64,000 nt of DNA, from the NCBI RefSeq assembly GCF_027942865.1, contig NC_134519.1:22230248-22294247 (forward strand). The letters are read 5' to 3'. Shown piece after piece: positions 1 through 16,684 of the stretch. Under the pieces are notes generated by a model. It was not told the DNA's origin, ran no database searches, and saw nothing but the letters and a program-made list of their open reading frames with translations. The first letter of the stretch is position 1; every line of letters starts with the position of its first letter. Origin of the DNA: Odontesthes bonariensis (taxonomy: Eukaryota; Chordata; Actinopteri; Atheriniformes; Atherinopsidae). The translations under genes were made by a program, and so were the position numbers.

Positions 1-1896
1 CAATTCAGTTCTCAGTTTGTTTCATATTCTCGGAGGGTTCCATAGCAATAAGAAATGAATGATAATAACATCCTTTGAATCAACACAGGTAAATCATTAT
101 GTTATAAACATGCTGCCTCATCAGTGTTTTTCTAAGTCTGGATGAAGAGCAGTTCTTCTTCGTAATGGCTTAAACCCTCAGTGATGCTGCACTCTGACTC
201 AGCCAACCTTCGATGTGAGCGAACACGTGGGAACACCGGAGAACACAAACACCTGACAGACACTTGACACAATCTGCCAACTGGAAAACTTGAGGCAGTA
301 GCCTCAGAGCATTATTATAAGCCTATTTGAGCTCCCACATACCACTGTTTCTGTAACAACATCAAGCACACGTAAGACATTCGTTTTAAAGGGTTGCAGC
401 TACATAAACAGAGGATGACAAAGAGTTCCACCATTATTGACATTAAACAGGGCAGGAACAACACTGACCTTACGCACCCCGGAGGACCAGTATTGTAAGT
501 GTATACTCTGGAAATCTCCGGGAAACACTGTCCTGCGTCATATTTCATCATTCTGTTCACAACCTTGAATGCAAACAGTTAGACGTGCATATCCGGTGGG
601 ATTTGGGATCACATATTGAGCAACGTACATAGCAGTGCCAATTCCTTTTTTTCTGAAAACCAAACTGATTTGTTTTGAGCAAAAACATTTCCTGTCCAAT
701 CAAACAACAACAACAAACTTGGTTCTTCCAACACGTTTCTACAATTTCGGTCACTGAAGTTGTTCACCTGCAAGTTGCACTTTAACAACCCCTGCTATTT
801 AGGCAACCAGTCTTATTCTTTATGACAAGCAATAACCACGACTGATAAAATCTGGAAAAGCACTGCAAAACAAACAAACCATTAAAGCATGGGAAGCAGG
901 GAATAAACCCCGCAAAAAACGCTCTGCAGTAATGTTATGAATATCTTAAACATTGTCATTTTAAGAGCTGGAATAAGGGCAACTGGACTTTGTTTTCTTG
1001 GTTTTTAAAAAGTTTTCAGCCCTCATTCTGAAAGGCAGCTTCAGCCTCGAGCCATCAGAAGTCAAGCTGTCTTTATTTAAGCTCTTAAAATGACCAATGC
1101 CTGGATGGCAGCACATAAACATGGTCATTCAGCACTGTGAGAGCATTACAGACATCATTAGATGAGCTGTTTTCTTTATTTTGTGTGAGCCACATACACC
1201 CACTATACTAGATGTTAAGGAAGTTTTTACAGTTATTCATATGTCTGACTTCCGTGCATGTTCTTCCTCTTCTCGTTATTATTACTGAAATGACACCTCT
1301 GCATCGGTTCCTGATAATAACCCCCTCTGACCCCTTTACCTGTGAAACATCGCCCTCTATCGGCGACCAGCGGCGCTGCGCTGAAGGAAATGCTAAGCTC
1401 AGTGTTTCTCTTTCTGCTGACACGTCCCTCTAGATAAGGAGATTATATTTCCCTTGTAATGCACGGTCACATATCTCACAGGAAAATGAGATAATAATAA
1501 AAAAATAAATAAAAAAACAGGGGTGATTATGCTCACTTTAATAAGCATCAACCGGGTAAGGCATATGCTCAATCCAGGGGGTGTTGATTTCAGCACTTTG
1601 CTATTTTACCGTCTTTCCCACTTTTCCACTAAAAAAAAAAACGTCAAGCAGCTACGCAGCTCTCGTCGTAGCTCCGCCCTCGATTACTGCAGTTCCTCAG
1701 AAGCGCTGCGGAGTGCACCTTTACCCCGGGCACTCTGCAAAATATACCAACGGGAAAGCTTTTTTGTCATTGTCAACGCCGGGCTCGTGTGTGGATTATG
1801 CGCAGGATTAATGAATGATTCTCAGTATGGATTAATAATCAGATTAACGTTTGCAGGACTGAACGGTCTGAACGCTGCTTCCACATTAGCTCTGCG
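1..1896. other. 5' flank of slc25a24, no gene recognised
   Basis: I see no convincing coding exon here. The few open frames are short, overlap each other on both strands and resemble no protein I know. The last 250 bases before the slc25a24 start are richer in CG dinucleotides and probably contain its promoter and 5' UTR. A + strand open frame from 1523 to 1990 overlaps the slc25a24 start codon in another frame. It could act as an upstream ORF only if transcription starts before 1523, which cannot be told from sequence. Confidence 0.5.
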
Positions 1897-6051
<4,155 letters not shown>

Positions 6052-8035
6052 TACTCCGGGAAACTGAGAAAGAACATTCACTGCATTCGTATTCGACTTG
6101 AAAATGCCTCGAAAAAAAAGAAAGAAATAAAGGAAAAAAAACCACAGAAAAACCTCCAAAAGGACAGATAGACATCAAACGTACAGAGCATGACCTGATC
6201 GGTTCTTCGGATGGAAAGCTGTATGTTATAAGAGTTGCCTGCCAGTAGCTAAAGTTTCACACAATCAATTGTGGTGCGCATGCTTTATTTTTTGATTGTT
6301 TTGGAAGTTGCACATAACACACTCCCTACCTTTACAGACAGTCCCAAACAATGCTTGAAAAAGACAGTTCTGTAGATGATACATAAAAAAGTAGTTTAAA
6401 AGAAAAAGTGTTATTTAATTTATGCTATTGTTTTTCCTTTAAACTGTCAGACACAATGTTGTACTTTTTTTTTTTTGTTTTTGTTCCCAAAAGAAGGTTG
6501 GCTCTTATCTCGGGGCCACGTTTATTCAGGAATGTAACCTGTGAAAATAACACTTATCTGTTTCAATGTTCACGTGTCCGCGCATGTTCAAACACTGGAG
6601 ATGTAACTGAACACTTTTGGGTTTTAAACACCTTGCCCTCGAATGACAGCTTCAGAAAGGTGGCGCTCCAAATGCCAGCTGAAGATAACTGGCCCTCAAA
6701 AATCAATACTTGTTAACACTGGAATAATGTGTGTGTGTTTGTGTGTGTATAAAGACACACGCTTGCGCAATGTGAAAACAACTAATCCCACGTTGTCTAT
6801 GTGGTAAACACTTAAATGTGCCTTACAGCCTCTTCATACAAACCTTGGAGATGAGTTTTTTAAGCTATATGTACTGTATATATGTACTGTCTGTATATAG
6901 GTATATAAATATATATATAAATGTTTTAAGTTATGCTTATTTATTCAACTCAATGTTGGCGATGGCAGTGATAACTGGTCGTGGGACTAAAATATCTGCA
7001 GAAGAACGCATCTTTTGTCACGTGTCACCTCTTTGGCAACAGATTAAGACCACATTCCCTTAAACTTACAGACAACGTGCAAAATAGCATCATGACACAG
7101 TTTGCATTTTGTTAGTTGCTCTTTCACGCAGCAAAAGGTTAGAAAGTTTGGGGCATGCAAAGAGGACAGTAAGCCCTTTTTGGTGTACGTTCTTCAGAGT
7201 AACCAGGGCTCTCTGGTTTCACGATCACTGAACAGGGTTTTCCATCCAAATGCATTGTTGACTTTAAGCAGATTTTCAGAAAATCCGCTCGATAAGAGGA
7301 GTTTGACAAAAAAAAGTTGACAAAGAGTTGATTCGCTGAGATTTTTGTGGTTGTAGGTGTTGCTCGTTCTTAAGTCAGAACCACAATGACGGTGCAAGGA
7401 GGTGATGTGAAGCCGACCGTGAATGAATGAAAACTACAGCTAAATTCTCCTGGTAACAGCTCTGTGTGGACTTGTGGTGTCTGTTAGCTTTTACTTGCTT
7501 ACTAAGATTACAAATGCTTCCGATTATATTTTCAAATTCTTTTTTGTCATATTTTCTGTGTTCAGCTATTTTTTTCTCTTAGAATTTCTTCATGTATTTC
7601 TCTATTTATTTTTTGTTGCAAATTAAAACTGCATGAATACAGCGTTAGGGATGCGCCACTTGAAATGCTCATGTAATGCTTTTTCAGTTTTTCCCATCCT
7701 TAAAGTGTTTTTTTTTTTGGTGAATGTAAGACGTTTTAAAGCCAAAATCCCACATTGTTTAGTTCTTTTGGATACCCTTTGTCTGAATCACCATGAATAT
7801 AATTCGTGTAATGCCTGCCCAGTGGCCAGTTTGGCACACCTCGAGCGTAAGCGGCTCCCTCAGACTGAACCTTTCAAAAGGAGGGGACTTAAAGTGACAA
7901 AATCTAAAGAAACATCAGGTAGCAACACATGCTCCAGCAATGTATGAGAGAATTGTTTTCTTTTTTCTACATTAAAGCATGTTAACTAAACGAGTTCCAG
8001 TGCACTCCTTGAATAAAGTCTCTAAATGAACACAT
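6052..8035 (+). other. slc25a24: Probable slc25a24 3' UTR
   Basis: The region follows the TGA at 6049-6051. It is AT-rich and non-coding. A proximal AATAAA lies at 6126-6131; more distal candidates are ATTAAA at 7971-7976 and AATAAA at 8012-8017. Which signal is used is not visible from sequence, so the 3' UTR could be about 100 bases or about 2 kb long. The open frames here are short and unsupported. Confidence 0.5.
6126..6131 (+). terminator. slc25a24: Proximal polyadenylation signal AATAAA for slc25a24
   Basis: A canonical AATAAA lies 75 bases after the slc25a24 stop codon in an A-rich stretch. Confidence 0.4.
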
Positions 8036-9399
8036 GGTAATGTGGGTTCTTTAAAAGCTTTGCATTGAGTCATTTAAGACAAAACATGTGGACATGCACT
8101 GATTAGCCATAACAGCACGAGGGTGGTAATAGGTGTGTGTGTGTGTATGAGAGAGACTAGTCTTCAAAATTGCTAAGGTTGGTGTGAGGCATCAAAGTCA
8201 CATCCACGTGAATGCCAGGATGCAGATTTTCCCAGCATAACTTTGCATTGCAATAAGATGAGCAGTGTTGCTCGCTTTACCTGCCGGAGCTTTTAATGTG
8301 GAGCGTTGTATCTCCACACAGTATTTGCATTAGTAAAGATAATACACTTAAATTATCCTGCTAGCACCTGGAAGAAGAAATGATGTGAAAAAGTAGAACA
8401 TTGTGTTGTCTTCGCTAACACGAAAGTTCCAAAAGCAATCCAAAACTGCTAATTTTATAAGTAATACCCCTGCACGTGCCGGTGAATCTTTATGAGTGGT
8501 GGTATTACTTTGGTCTTTCTGACCAACTTTTTTATTTTCATCAATATTTGATTATTTAAAAGGCTCAGTGTATAAGTAGCAGATCACTGTTATAGCTGCT
8601 GAAGGTGGAACTCATTTGTTCGTATAGAATTTTCAAAACGGAGACGGTAGATGATGCTGAGGGGTTGCAATGGGATTAATGTACTTCAGAGAAAAGTTGG
8701 AGGAAAAAAACAACTTCTGACAAACAATTAGGTTTCCAGTTTTTGAAAGTCTCTAGGCTGTGACTTTTGTCTACTGAAATTAGACCATGTGTGAAGTTTT
8801 GTAGGAGAAGCCAATGCTTGGTGGAGCTGTCAACAACTCATACACATGTGGAAAGTGATAACACACTGCTATTTATAAGTCAATGATTCAAAACTTTAGG
8901 TATCACTGGTTTAATTCTAAAAAGCAGGTTGTTACATTAGTATATATATCAACCATTGTGTAAAACGCTAACTTGCGTGGTAAAATGTAGCTAAAGTGAT
9001 TAAATAAATGTAGAGGAGCTGAAAGTATATTAGTTACTTCTGATCTATAGTTGAGTAAAGTATAAACTAGCATAAATAGAAATAGAAGCACAACTGCCTG
9101 TAATTTGTCTTTAAGTATATTACTTGAGTAAATATACTTAGTTTCTTTTCACCACTGAAAATCATATTAACTCTAATATATCCATTTTACTATTTATGGT
9201 GAAAAGTTCAGATAGGAAACACCCTACTGTGAACATCACCCATGGCAAACTTTCATGACCTCTGACTCAAAAACATTTATTCTGCTGTATCAAAACGATA
9301 CATATCAAAGATTATTAAGTTGACTATGTTTCTCGGCAGAATAATTAGCACGACAGACATCTCTTTGCTCTTCCTGGCAGATGAAACGTCCAAAGCAAT
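8036..9399. other. Intergenic spacer between slc25a24 and prkab2
   Basis: AT-rich spacer with a short GT run near 8135-8146. No coding exon, RNA gene or recognisable mobile element was seen. Confidence 0.6.
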
Positions 9400-9531
9400 T
9401 TAGTCCTCACCGCTCGCCGTAGTTGTGGCACCGCGGCGCTGCGGTTGATGTAAAGAGGAGGAACCTGGATAGTGACGGACCCTCCTCCGCTACAACACAA
9501 ACTACTGTCAGAGCAAAGGCAGCTCGTTTCG
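9400..9531 (+). promoter_or_regulatory. prkab2: prkab2 promoter / non-coding first exon
   Basis: A locally CG-rich stretch (about 9405-9490) leads into a strong donor, TTTCG|GTGAGT, with the exon ending at 9531. Mammalian PRKAB2 also has an untranslated first exon ahead of the exon carrying the start codon. The 5' boundary is a guess. A second possible untranslated exon begins after a very strong acceptor at 10709-10710 (long T/C tract then CCTCCAG) and might end at 10915. I cannot decide whether it is used. Confidence 0.5.
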
Positions 9532-11114
9532 GTGAGTTACTTCGCCCCGTTATAATGACACTGTGAATCACAAATCTTCATTTCAAGCTCGTCGGCTTGT
9601 TGTCGACACTGGGCGCTTAGTTAAGACAAATGAGTTGCTAGTTTGTTGACAGTGACAGCTAGCAGCTAGCTGACTTTTAACTGCGAGTTGCAGCTAAAAA
9701 TATTCTCCTGGAGCGAGCGGAGGTGGGTGGGCACAGCTGGTGGGCTACAGCTAGCAGGCGCTTTTGACGAAGACAAACTTTTGCCTATTATTTAGTTTAG
9801 GAGGTTAAAACTTGTTGAGCTTGAAGCTATCGGGTGTTGACTGACGCCGTCGTGCTGTTCTGTGTTAAATCCGACGATATGAGTGTGTTTACGTCAAGCG
9901 CCGGTGTTGTGTGATTTATTCTGGCAAGTGCAGGTTCACAGGAGGCAGTCTCAGTTACCTCGCTTCATCTGTCTAGTCTTTCGAAGATAAGCCTTTTAGT
10001 CTTTCAGGAAAGCCGTTTAGCCTTTCGCGTGAATCGGGCAGCTGTCCATCGTTTTACGATGTTGTTCGTCTCATTTCAGTATTATTTTCATTTCTGCTTC
10101 TGTTAATGATTATACGGCCACGTCTAACATTGTGCTGGTCACGTATTGTCATCACATTCTTATGATGACACATGCGAGTTGTAAACTGGGGTTCACCATG
10201 GCAACCAGTCACTGTAACTGACTGATTTCATGTTTGTAATCTCTTGTCAATGGTAGCTCAGGTTTTTGCATTAGCGCAGCTGGTTCTATAAGGTAAAGAA
10301 AACAACCAAACATCTCACGAGCAGGCAAATCTGAATATGAAGCTTGCACCCGCTACTAAGCTGATCACTTGATAAATGGGAAAATAGCAAAAAATATTTG
10401 GAAGTAAAAAGAAATGCAACACAGCTTGTATGGAAATATTCTAACTACAAAAAAGGATGATCACCAAAATCATGCTGTCATGAGATAGTTCACCTTAGGT
10501 GTCTGGTTATCACGCTGTCACCACAAATCATAGCCTGAGGGCTGCAAAGCCAAGTCTGAATGCTTTTCAAAGCACAACAGCCATCACCATAAGTTAGATC
10601 ATTGACCAAAGCCACGGGTGCTAGAAGGGTGTTGTAAGCACCGCGGCGTCACGATTTGTCCATCATGTATAATACTAACTGATTTATTTTCTTTTTTTTC
10701 TTCCCTCCAGAATTACTTCAGAGAGATAGTTTCAGCGCTTGCCCGCTTCTTTTGTTTTGCGTTTAAACCACATGCACAGCAAAGACATTGCTGAAGAATA
10801 ATAGACAAACAGATAGTTGCTGTGGGTTTTCATGTCGCAATATTCATACGTAATCGCAGAAAAACAAGGATTCCCAGAATCCCTTTCTTCCAATCCCACA
10901 CAGCGCTCTCCACAGGTCAACATGACCTGGCACATCAATTGTTTTTTTATCTTGATTATCTTTTTTCCCGCCTGTAATCTCTGAAAGGCAAATGGCTTTT
11001 ATTTCTAGTATCTGAAAGGCTAAATTCTTGTAGAATTAGAGCTCTTTAGTTTATGGTTGGTGGCCCATTTTGTAAAGTGAATTAATAGATAAATAAATGG
11101 TCCTATCTTTCTAG
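9532..11114 (+). other. prkab2: prkab2 5' UTR intron
   Basis: Intron between the non-coding exon and the start-codon exon, with acceptor CTTTCTAG at 11107-11114. Apart from the possible extra untranslated exon at 10711-10915, nothing is recognisable. Confidence 0.55.
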
Positions 11115-11138
11115 GGGCGCAATAACTAGAGAGGCGCT

Positions 11139-14100
11139 ATGGGCAACACAAGTGACAGGGTGTCCGGAGAACGCCATGGAAGCAAAGCACATCGCTCCGA
11201 CAGCAGCGGGAGTCAAAAAGACCACGAACCCAGCAGCAAGATGGTGGACAGCACAGATGACCCCAACATCTTCAACACACACGGACCTGAATCCAAGGTG
11301 TGCATCCAATAGTATCGAATTCGAATATATATATATTTTTTAAAACCTTTCAGATTTCAAAGCATCTCTCTTTAGAGGGCTTCCAGTTGAGATTTGCACA
11401 TTTATTTATTTATGTATTTCAGACGTCATTAGAGAAAGAATTCACCCCGGATATGGATGACCTGGTTAAAACGGGTCCTCAGGCTCGACCCACTGTGATT
11501 CGCTGGGCTGGAGGGGGGAAGGAAGTTTACATAGCTGGTTCGTTCAACAGCTGGAACATGAAGATACCCCTGAATAAGAGGTAAAGAAGGTTCTTTTACA
11601 GTATACATCAATACACGAGTGCCATTTGCTGAGTTTCTTGAGTTAAGAAAATCCTGATGTTGCACTTACTCTGTTTCCTCTCTCTCTTTAAAGCCATAAT
11701 GACTTTGTAGCAATTCTGGACCTGCCCGAAGGAGAGCACCAGTACAAGTTTTTTGTAGACGGACAGTGGGTCCATGATCCCTCAGAGGTACGGCACCGTC
11801 GCTTTTGGGTTTTGTTGTGGTTGTCATTTTCATGAACGTACAAATGAATTCTGAAAGTTAGACTCTAAACTGAGAAAATTTGCCAGTTGAAAAATTCTAA
11901 CCTTTTTTCTATGTGCTGAGCCTGTTTGACTTTATTTTGGAAGGTCTCTTCAATATTGTGATAATGGCGTCGCTGTGTGCCATGATGTTTGGAGAGTGAT
12001 GAGCAGATGGAGAGTCTGGCTGTTCCTTAGGTTACTCGATTATGATTTTTGTCCATCATTCATGAAGCAAAGAAATGAATGGCCAACATAGCATACTAGA
12101 TATTTTAGAAACCACTCCAAATTTTCACTGCCTACCCTGGTATCTAAGTAAAAGGCCTCTCTGCTTCTCACTGTGTTTAAATGCTCTTGTCTCGTGCGAG
12201 CAAAAATAATCAAAATGTGCCGGAGTGCGGTGAAATGTGACCTCGTTGACTCTGTTTAACAACACTTTAAAGGGATAGTTTGCCTCTTTTGACATGTAGC
12301 TGTATGACATCCCATATTAGCAATATAATTTATGACCATTTTCTTACCCCCTACTGCGTCCTGTGAGCCGAGTTCCAGCCTCGTTTCGGCTAGTTGGCTG
12401 AGGCCACGAAAATAAAGCGTTTTGCTTCTCAAAACAATATGCGTTCAAAAGAGTAATACATTTGCATCACAAAATCGTTGACCAGGAAAAAGTCAGACCT
12501 CACAATTGCTTGGCGCTATTTTCTCTTCCTTCGTATCACTGCGTGCTGCCGCCTGCCGATAGCCGCACCTGTTGCGGTGTTTACTGCTCGGAAGCAGGGG
12601 ACTGCTCAGTCTGCACTGTCTACACAGCCCGCAGTGATACGGAGGGAGAGAAAATAGTGCCAAGCGATTGTGAGGTCTGACTTTTTCCTGGACAACGATT
12701 TTGTGATGCAAATGTATTACTCTTTTGAACACATATTGTTTTGAGAAGCAAAACACTTTATTTTTTTAACCTCGGCCAACTAGCCGGACTACTTTCGTCA
12801 ACGTCAAAACGAGGCTGGAACTCGGCTCACAGGACGCAGCAGGGGGTAAGAAAATGGTCATAAATGATATTGCTAATATGGGATGTCATACAGTTTCATG
12901 TCAAAAGAGGCAAACTATCCCTTTAGATAAATTATTCAGATTAGGTGGCATCATAATTAACGTCATATTTACAAGTTTACTTTGGACACCTTCAGTGAAT
13001 TAAAAAATGCAAGTAAATAGATAACATTGCACTAAAACTCATAACTCTTAGCCTAAAAGCACACCAAATAGTAATGAGCTTTTCTGATCTGATTTGTTGA
13101 TGTGACAGTAAATATTGTGGACCATGTGTGTCACATTAGTCTTAGCCAGTGCACATAAAACCTTTTTTTTTCTTTTAAATGCAGTACTGGCTAGTGACCC
13201 CAGTGTATTTAGCTGCTCCACCCACCACTGCTCTGCGTTTGATGCTTGGCAGGTTTACATTTTGTTGGACTGCGTGAAAGCAGAATTGGTCCTTGTTGTT
13301 CTCTTAAACCTGCTGCCACACAAGCTGATGTGACAAATGCTTTATCGTGACCTCTGGGATTATCGTCCTGTTTTTGTAGCCAGTGGTCACCAGCCAGCTC
13401 GGCACCATCAACAACCTGATTCAGGTGAAGAAGTCAGACTTCGAGGTTTTTGATGCTCTGCAGGTCGACTCCCTGGAATGCTCCGACACATCAGGTCTGC
13501 CTGCATTCAGTTACTGTTGTGCTGCTTTTATTCAGTCAGCTTAATGTTAGAAAATGTCTGAAATGTCAGTTTATCTAATGTATTTATATGATGTAGTTGC
13601 CTCCTGTGCTTATGTTGCTAATTTTGATTAAAAACATTTAGATTTGTTAGTAGCTATCACATCACACAGTCCTACACAGTGCGGAGTGGACATGAATCTT
13701 GTATCAGTTGTGTAATAAAGACTGTTGTGTCTTCACAGACCTGTCCAGCTCCCCTCCAGGACCATACGGCCAGGAGCAGTACAGCTTCAGACCTGAAGAG
13801 CACTATAAAGCCCCGCCTATACTCCCGCCTCACCTGCTTCAAGTCATCCTCAACAAAGACACCAATATATCCGTCAGTGTCCTCAGCTGCTTCTACCTTC
13901 TTACAGATCCAGTTGAAGCTTTTCGTGTCTCAAAATTACTCACCCTTTTTTCTTTTTTTTTTTTTTTTTTTCATTGTTTCAGTGTGATCCTGCCCTGCTG
14001 CCTGAACCCAACCACGTCATGCTAAATCACCTCTATGCCCTTTCAATAAAGGTAGGTTCACCAGCAGCACAAATTTGTCCGGTACTGTCTCGATATGGCT

Positions 14101-14514
14101 GGTAGAATAAGAAATATTACTGATATTGTGGGTAGTAAGTTATGACATATCTTCCTGTTCCATTTACTGTCTGTTATCTACAGTGACGTAATCTCACAGT
14201 TTCCTTAAATGTGATTCAGTTGAAGGATTCACACATTTGCCATATTTGTACCGTTTTTGTTTTCTCAACGTCTTTAATTTTTCCCGATCGTTAAATATCA
14301 CATTCTTATTTTCTGTTAATGTGTGGCATTAACACAGATTTCAGCATCTCTGATCACGTGCACCGGGGTTGTAGGTGTTTCTTACGGCACCTTCCTTCTG
14401 TTCTGTGTTTTTTTTTTTTTTTCTCTCTGTGTGTAGGATGGAGTGATGGTGCTGAGTGCCACGCACAGATACAAGAAGAAATATGTCACTTCTCTGCTTT
14501 ACAAGCCCATCTAA
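11139..14514 (+). CDS. prkab2: 5'-AMP-activated protein kinase subunit beta-2, seven coding exons
   Basis: Exons: 11139-11297, 11423-11580, 11694-11787, 13380-13494, 13739-13872, 13983-14051, 14437-14514. Phases agree and the 807-nt frame encodes 268 residues (human PRKAB2 has 272). The product is the scaffold subunit of the AMPK trimer. The N-terminus begins MGNTSDRVSGERHG with a Gly2 myristoylation site. A glycogen-binding CBM48 module spans about residues 75-160, with Trp97 in GSFNSW and Ser106, equivalent to the Ser108 drug-site phosphoserine of beta-1. The C-terminal domain that joins the alpha and gamma subunits ends in HRYKKKYVTSLLYKPI. The first-exon sequence and GPYGQEQYSF favour beta-2 over beta-1. 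The start-codon exon encodes only 53 residues, so it falls below usual ORF length cut-offs. The ATG lies 25 bases inside its exon. Confidence 0.95.
12268..12925. mobile_element. Foldback (long inverted repeat) MITE in prkab2 intron
   Basis: A 654-bp unit (12270-12923) whose two halves are near reverse complements of each other. Each end reads AAGGGATAGTTTGCCTC inward and is flanked by a TA dinucleotide (12268-12269 and 12924-12925). The arms are about 300 bp and somewhat diverged; the centre (about 12540-12650) is less symmetrical. Short open frames on opposite strands with similar peptides are a by-product of the palindrome. TA target duplication and the absence of a transposase suggest a non-autonomous Tc1/mariner- or PIF-like element; the family is not identified. 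Confidence 0.85.
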
Positions 14515-15995
14515 ACCTCCACTCAGGCGCTCCACAGTGGTCTTAGAGAGCAGCTTGTTTGTATTCTGTTTGTTTTTTGGGTGCTCCTCATCACATTTTG
14601 CCGAATCTTGCACTGAAACACATTCACAGGTGAGCCGAAGGCCAATGGCACGGAGCGAGGGTGCACTTCCGCCTGCATAGGGCTCCGAACAGAGGTAGCG
14701 AAGTGCGTGTTTTTGAGCTGTGTCAGGTTTAAGGGAGAGATCGCAACTGCACTATGGCTTGTATTGGTTACTAAATCACTGTGTTTGTAGGCAAAAAAAG
14801 CAAAAAAAAAAAAATCTGATTGTTTTTAGCGCCTGCCTGCCTGTCCGTGTCCTATTTGGTCTCGTCATGATGAAGACCTGTGAAAGATCAGTGTCATGGG
14901 ACTTTAGATGTTACTGGTTTGACTAGAAGAACTGTTATGTTGTAATGTCCCTCATTGGATTCTGTTACGTTTTTTTAAATTATTTGCTTGAATGCACGCT
15001 GGAAGAGAAGGAAGTGCGACCTGCAGCTACAGACTTGGCAGTGGTTTAACTTGAAGCGCAATAATTTGCCATTAAAAACGGTTCCGAGTTTCTAATGTTG
15101 GTAGATCCAGAGGCCTGCAGACGGCTTGGATTTCACTTGTGGTCACTATGAATTTGTTATCGAGAGGGAGTCCACTTTCCAGATGAAGGAGGTGGTCTTG
15201 GGTCTGTGTTGAGTTTCTGTTGCCTTCATCCTGATGTAAGCCCATGAGCACTTTAGCACCCTGTGAGCAGGAGTGGTGATGTAAGCTTTTAACTATGCAG
15301 CAAACGGCTCTCGTACTGTAGCTTCTCGGATCTAATTTAGGTCTCGCTGCGTTCTATATATTTGTGTGCAGTTTTCAGTTATATTTATCAAAAATTAACG
15401 CACTGTATCTAGGTGTTATACATATATAGTTCTACACAGAGGCCTGTACACCCAAACGGTTTCAATGGTCCGCTTCGTGTTGAATGCCTGCGTCTCGTGT
15501 GGCTACCAACACGTTCGGATTCTGTCAAAAAGTGATCTTCACCACTTGAATTAACAGGGCTACGACGAGGAGGAGTTGCCATGAATTTAAATGTTGTAAA
15601 GAGTTTGCTGGTGTGTGTTCATAAAAGTGTTTAAGCTAAGTTTTTTTTTTTTTTTGGAATGGTGGATGTTGTCCTGTTTAATTGCACATTAATGCTCACA
15701 GCTGATGAACTCTTTAGACTTATTAAAGGGCTTTCGTAAATCCGGTCGGTGTCTTGACTAGATATGCTAAAAGCATTTTGTGAATGTTGAGCTTGGCTGT
15801 GAAGTTTTGTCCGAAGAGATTTTTAGACTCACAGGTTTGATAACGGCGCGTGGTTGCAGAGTTTTGAAGCTGAAACCAAAACTTGAATTTTGCAGCTGTT
15901 TCATGAATGTTTTAAAAATGCTTTGCAGAAGCAGTATAAGAATCCACATTTACAAGGTTTTACTTGTTTGCAAATAAAAGCAGGACCTACTCGAC
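14515..15995 (+). other. prkab2: prkab2 3' UTR
   Basis: Non-coding sequence after the TAA at 14512-14514. It contains ATTAAA at 15722-15727 and a canonical AATAAA at 15973-15978, followed by a T-rich downstream element (about 16018-16036). The resulting UTR is about 1.48 kb. Confidence 0.65.
15973..15978 (+). terminator. prkab2: Polyadenylation signal AATAAA for prkab2
   Basis: Canonical hexamer with a GT/T-rich downstream stretch 25-60 bases later. It is the last good + strand signal before the convergent gene. Confidence 0.6.
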
Positions 15996-16684
15996 CAAAC
16001 TCCAGCCTGTTTGTCTTCCTTTTTTTTTTTTTTTTAGTCAAGAGAGCAAATACTCGGGATTCCTGCGTAGAGATGGTATCCGTGTGAGACACAAAACAAA
16101 CTGAACTCACTGCCTTGGGGTTGTATCCGTCCAACTGTCTGACAGATTACACTCCACATCTCTCCTTTATTTTGGGGTAAGGTTTGTTGAGGAAATGACA
16201 GATATGGGCTTTTTCAGAACATTATAGTGGCACAGAGCAGATATTTCTTATGTGAAAACCTTTGGGCTTAATGTTATCTTTGTCTGACACTTGAGCAGCT
16301 TTTATGCCCCACTTGAGGACAAACCACACGTTTAAGATACTACAAGAAAACCTAATTATTTTCTTAGTCGGACCAAAGCCGAACTTTTTAGAATTCATGA
16401 TCAGCTTAGGGATCCAGGTATGTCTGATGTGGTCCAATTAAATGGTCCAGTCAAACTAAAACCATAGTTTGACTCAACTGTGCACCGAGTGCATCTCTGA
16501 CTTCTCACATCGCTGCAGGGATTTAGAACTGCCCCCTAGTGCGTGTCAGGACACCGTTTCCACCTGATGCTAAGTTACTCTGATGAACTACAGCACAAGC
16601 AGGAGGTCGGTGGGGATCCACATCTAAAACCAATAAAAAAAATAATAAAAATGTGATGGTGGACTGATCAGACGTAAACCACAG
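15996..16684. other. Convergent intergenic spacer prkab2 / pde4dip
   Basis: Under 700 bases separate the two inferred cleavage regions of the tail-to-tail genes. No feature is seen apart from a T run at about 16018-16036. Confidence 0.5.

Noticed and set aside
12462-12756. Similar peptides on both strands (HHKIV..QEKVRPHN) suggesting a gene
   Set aside because: They arise from the two arms of the foldback element, not from coding sequence.
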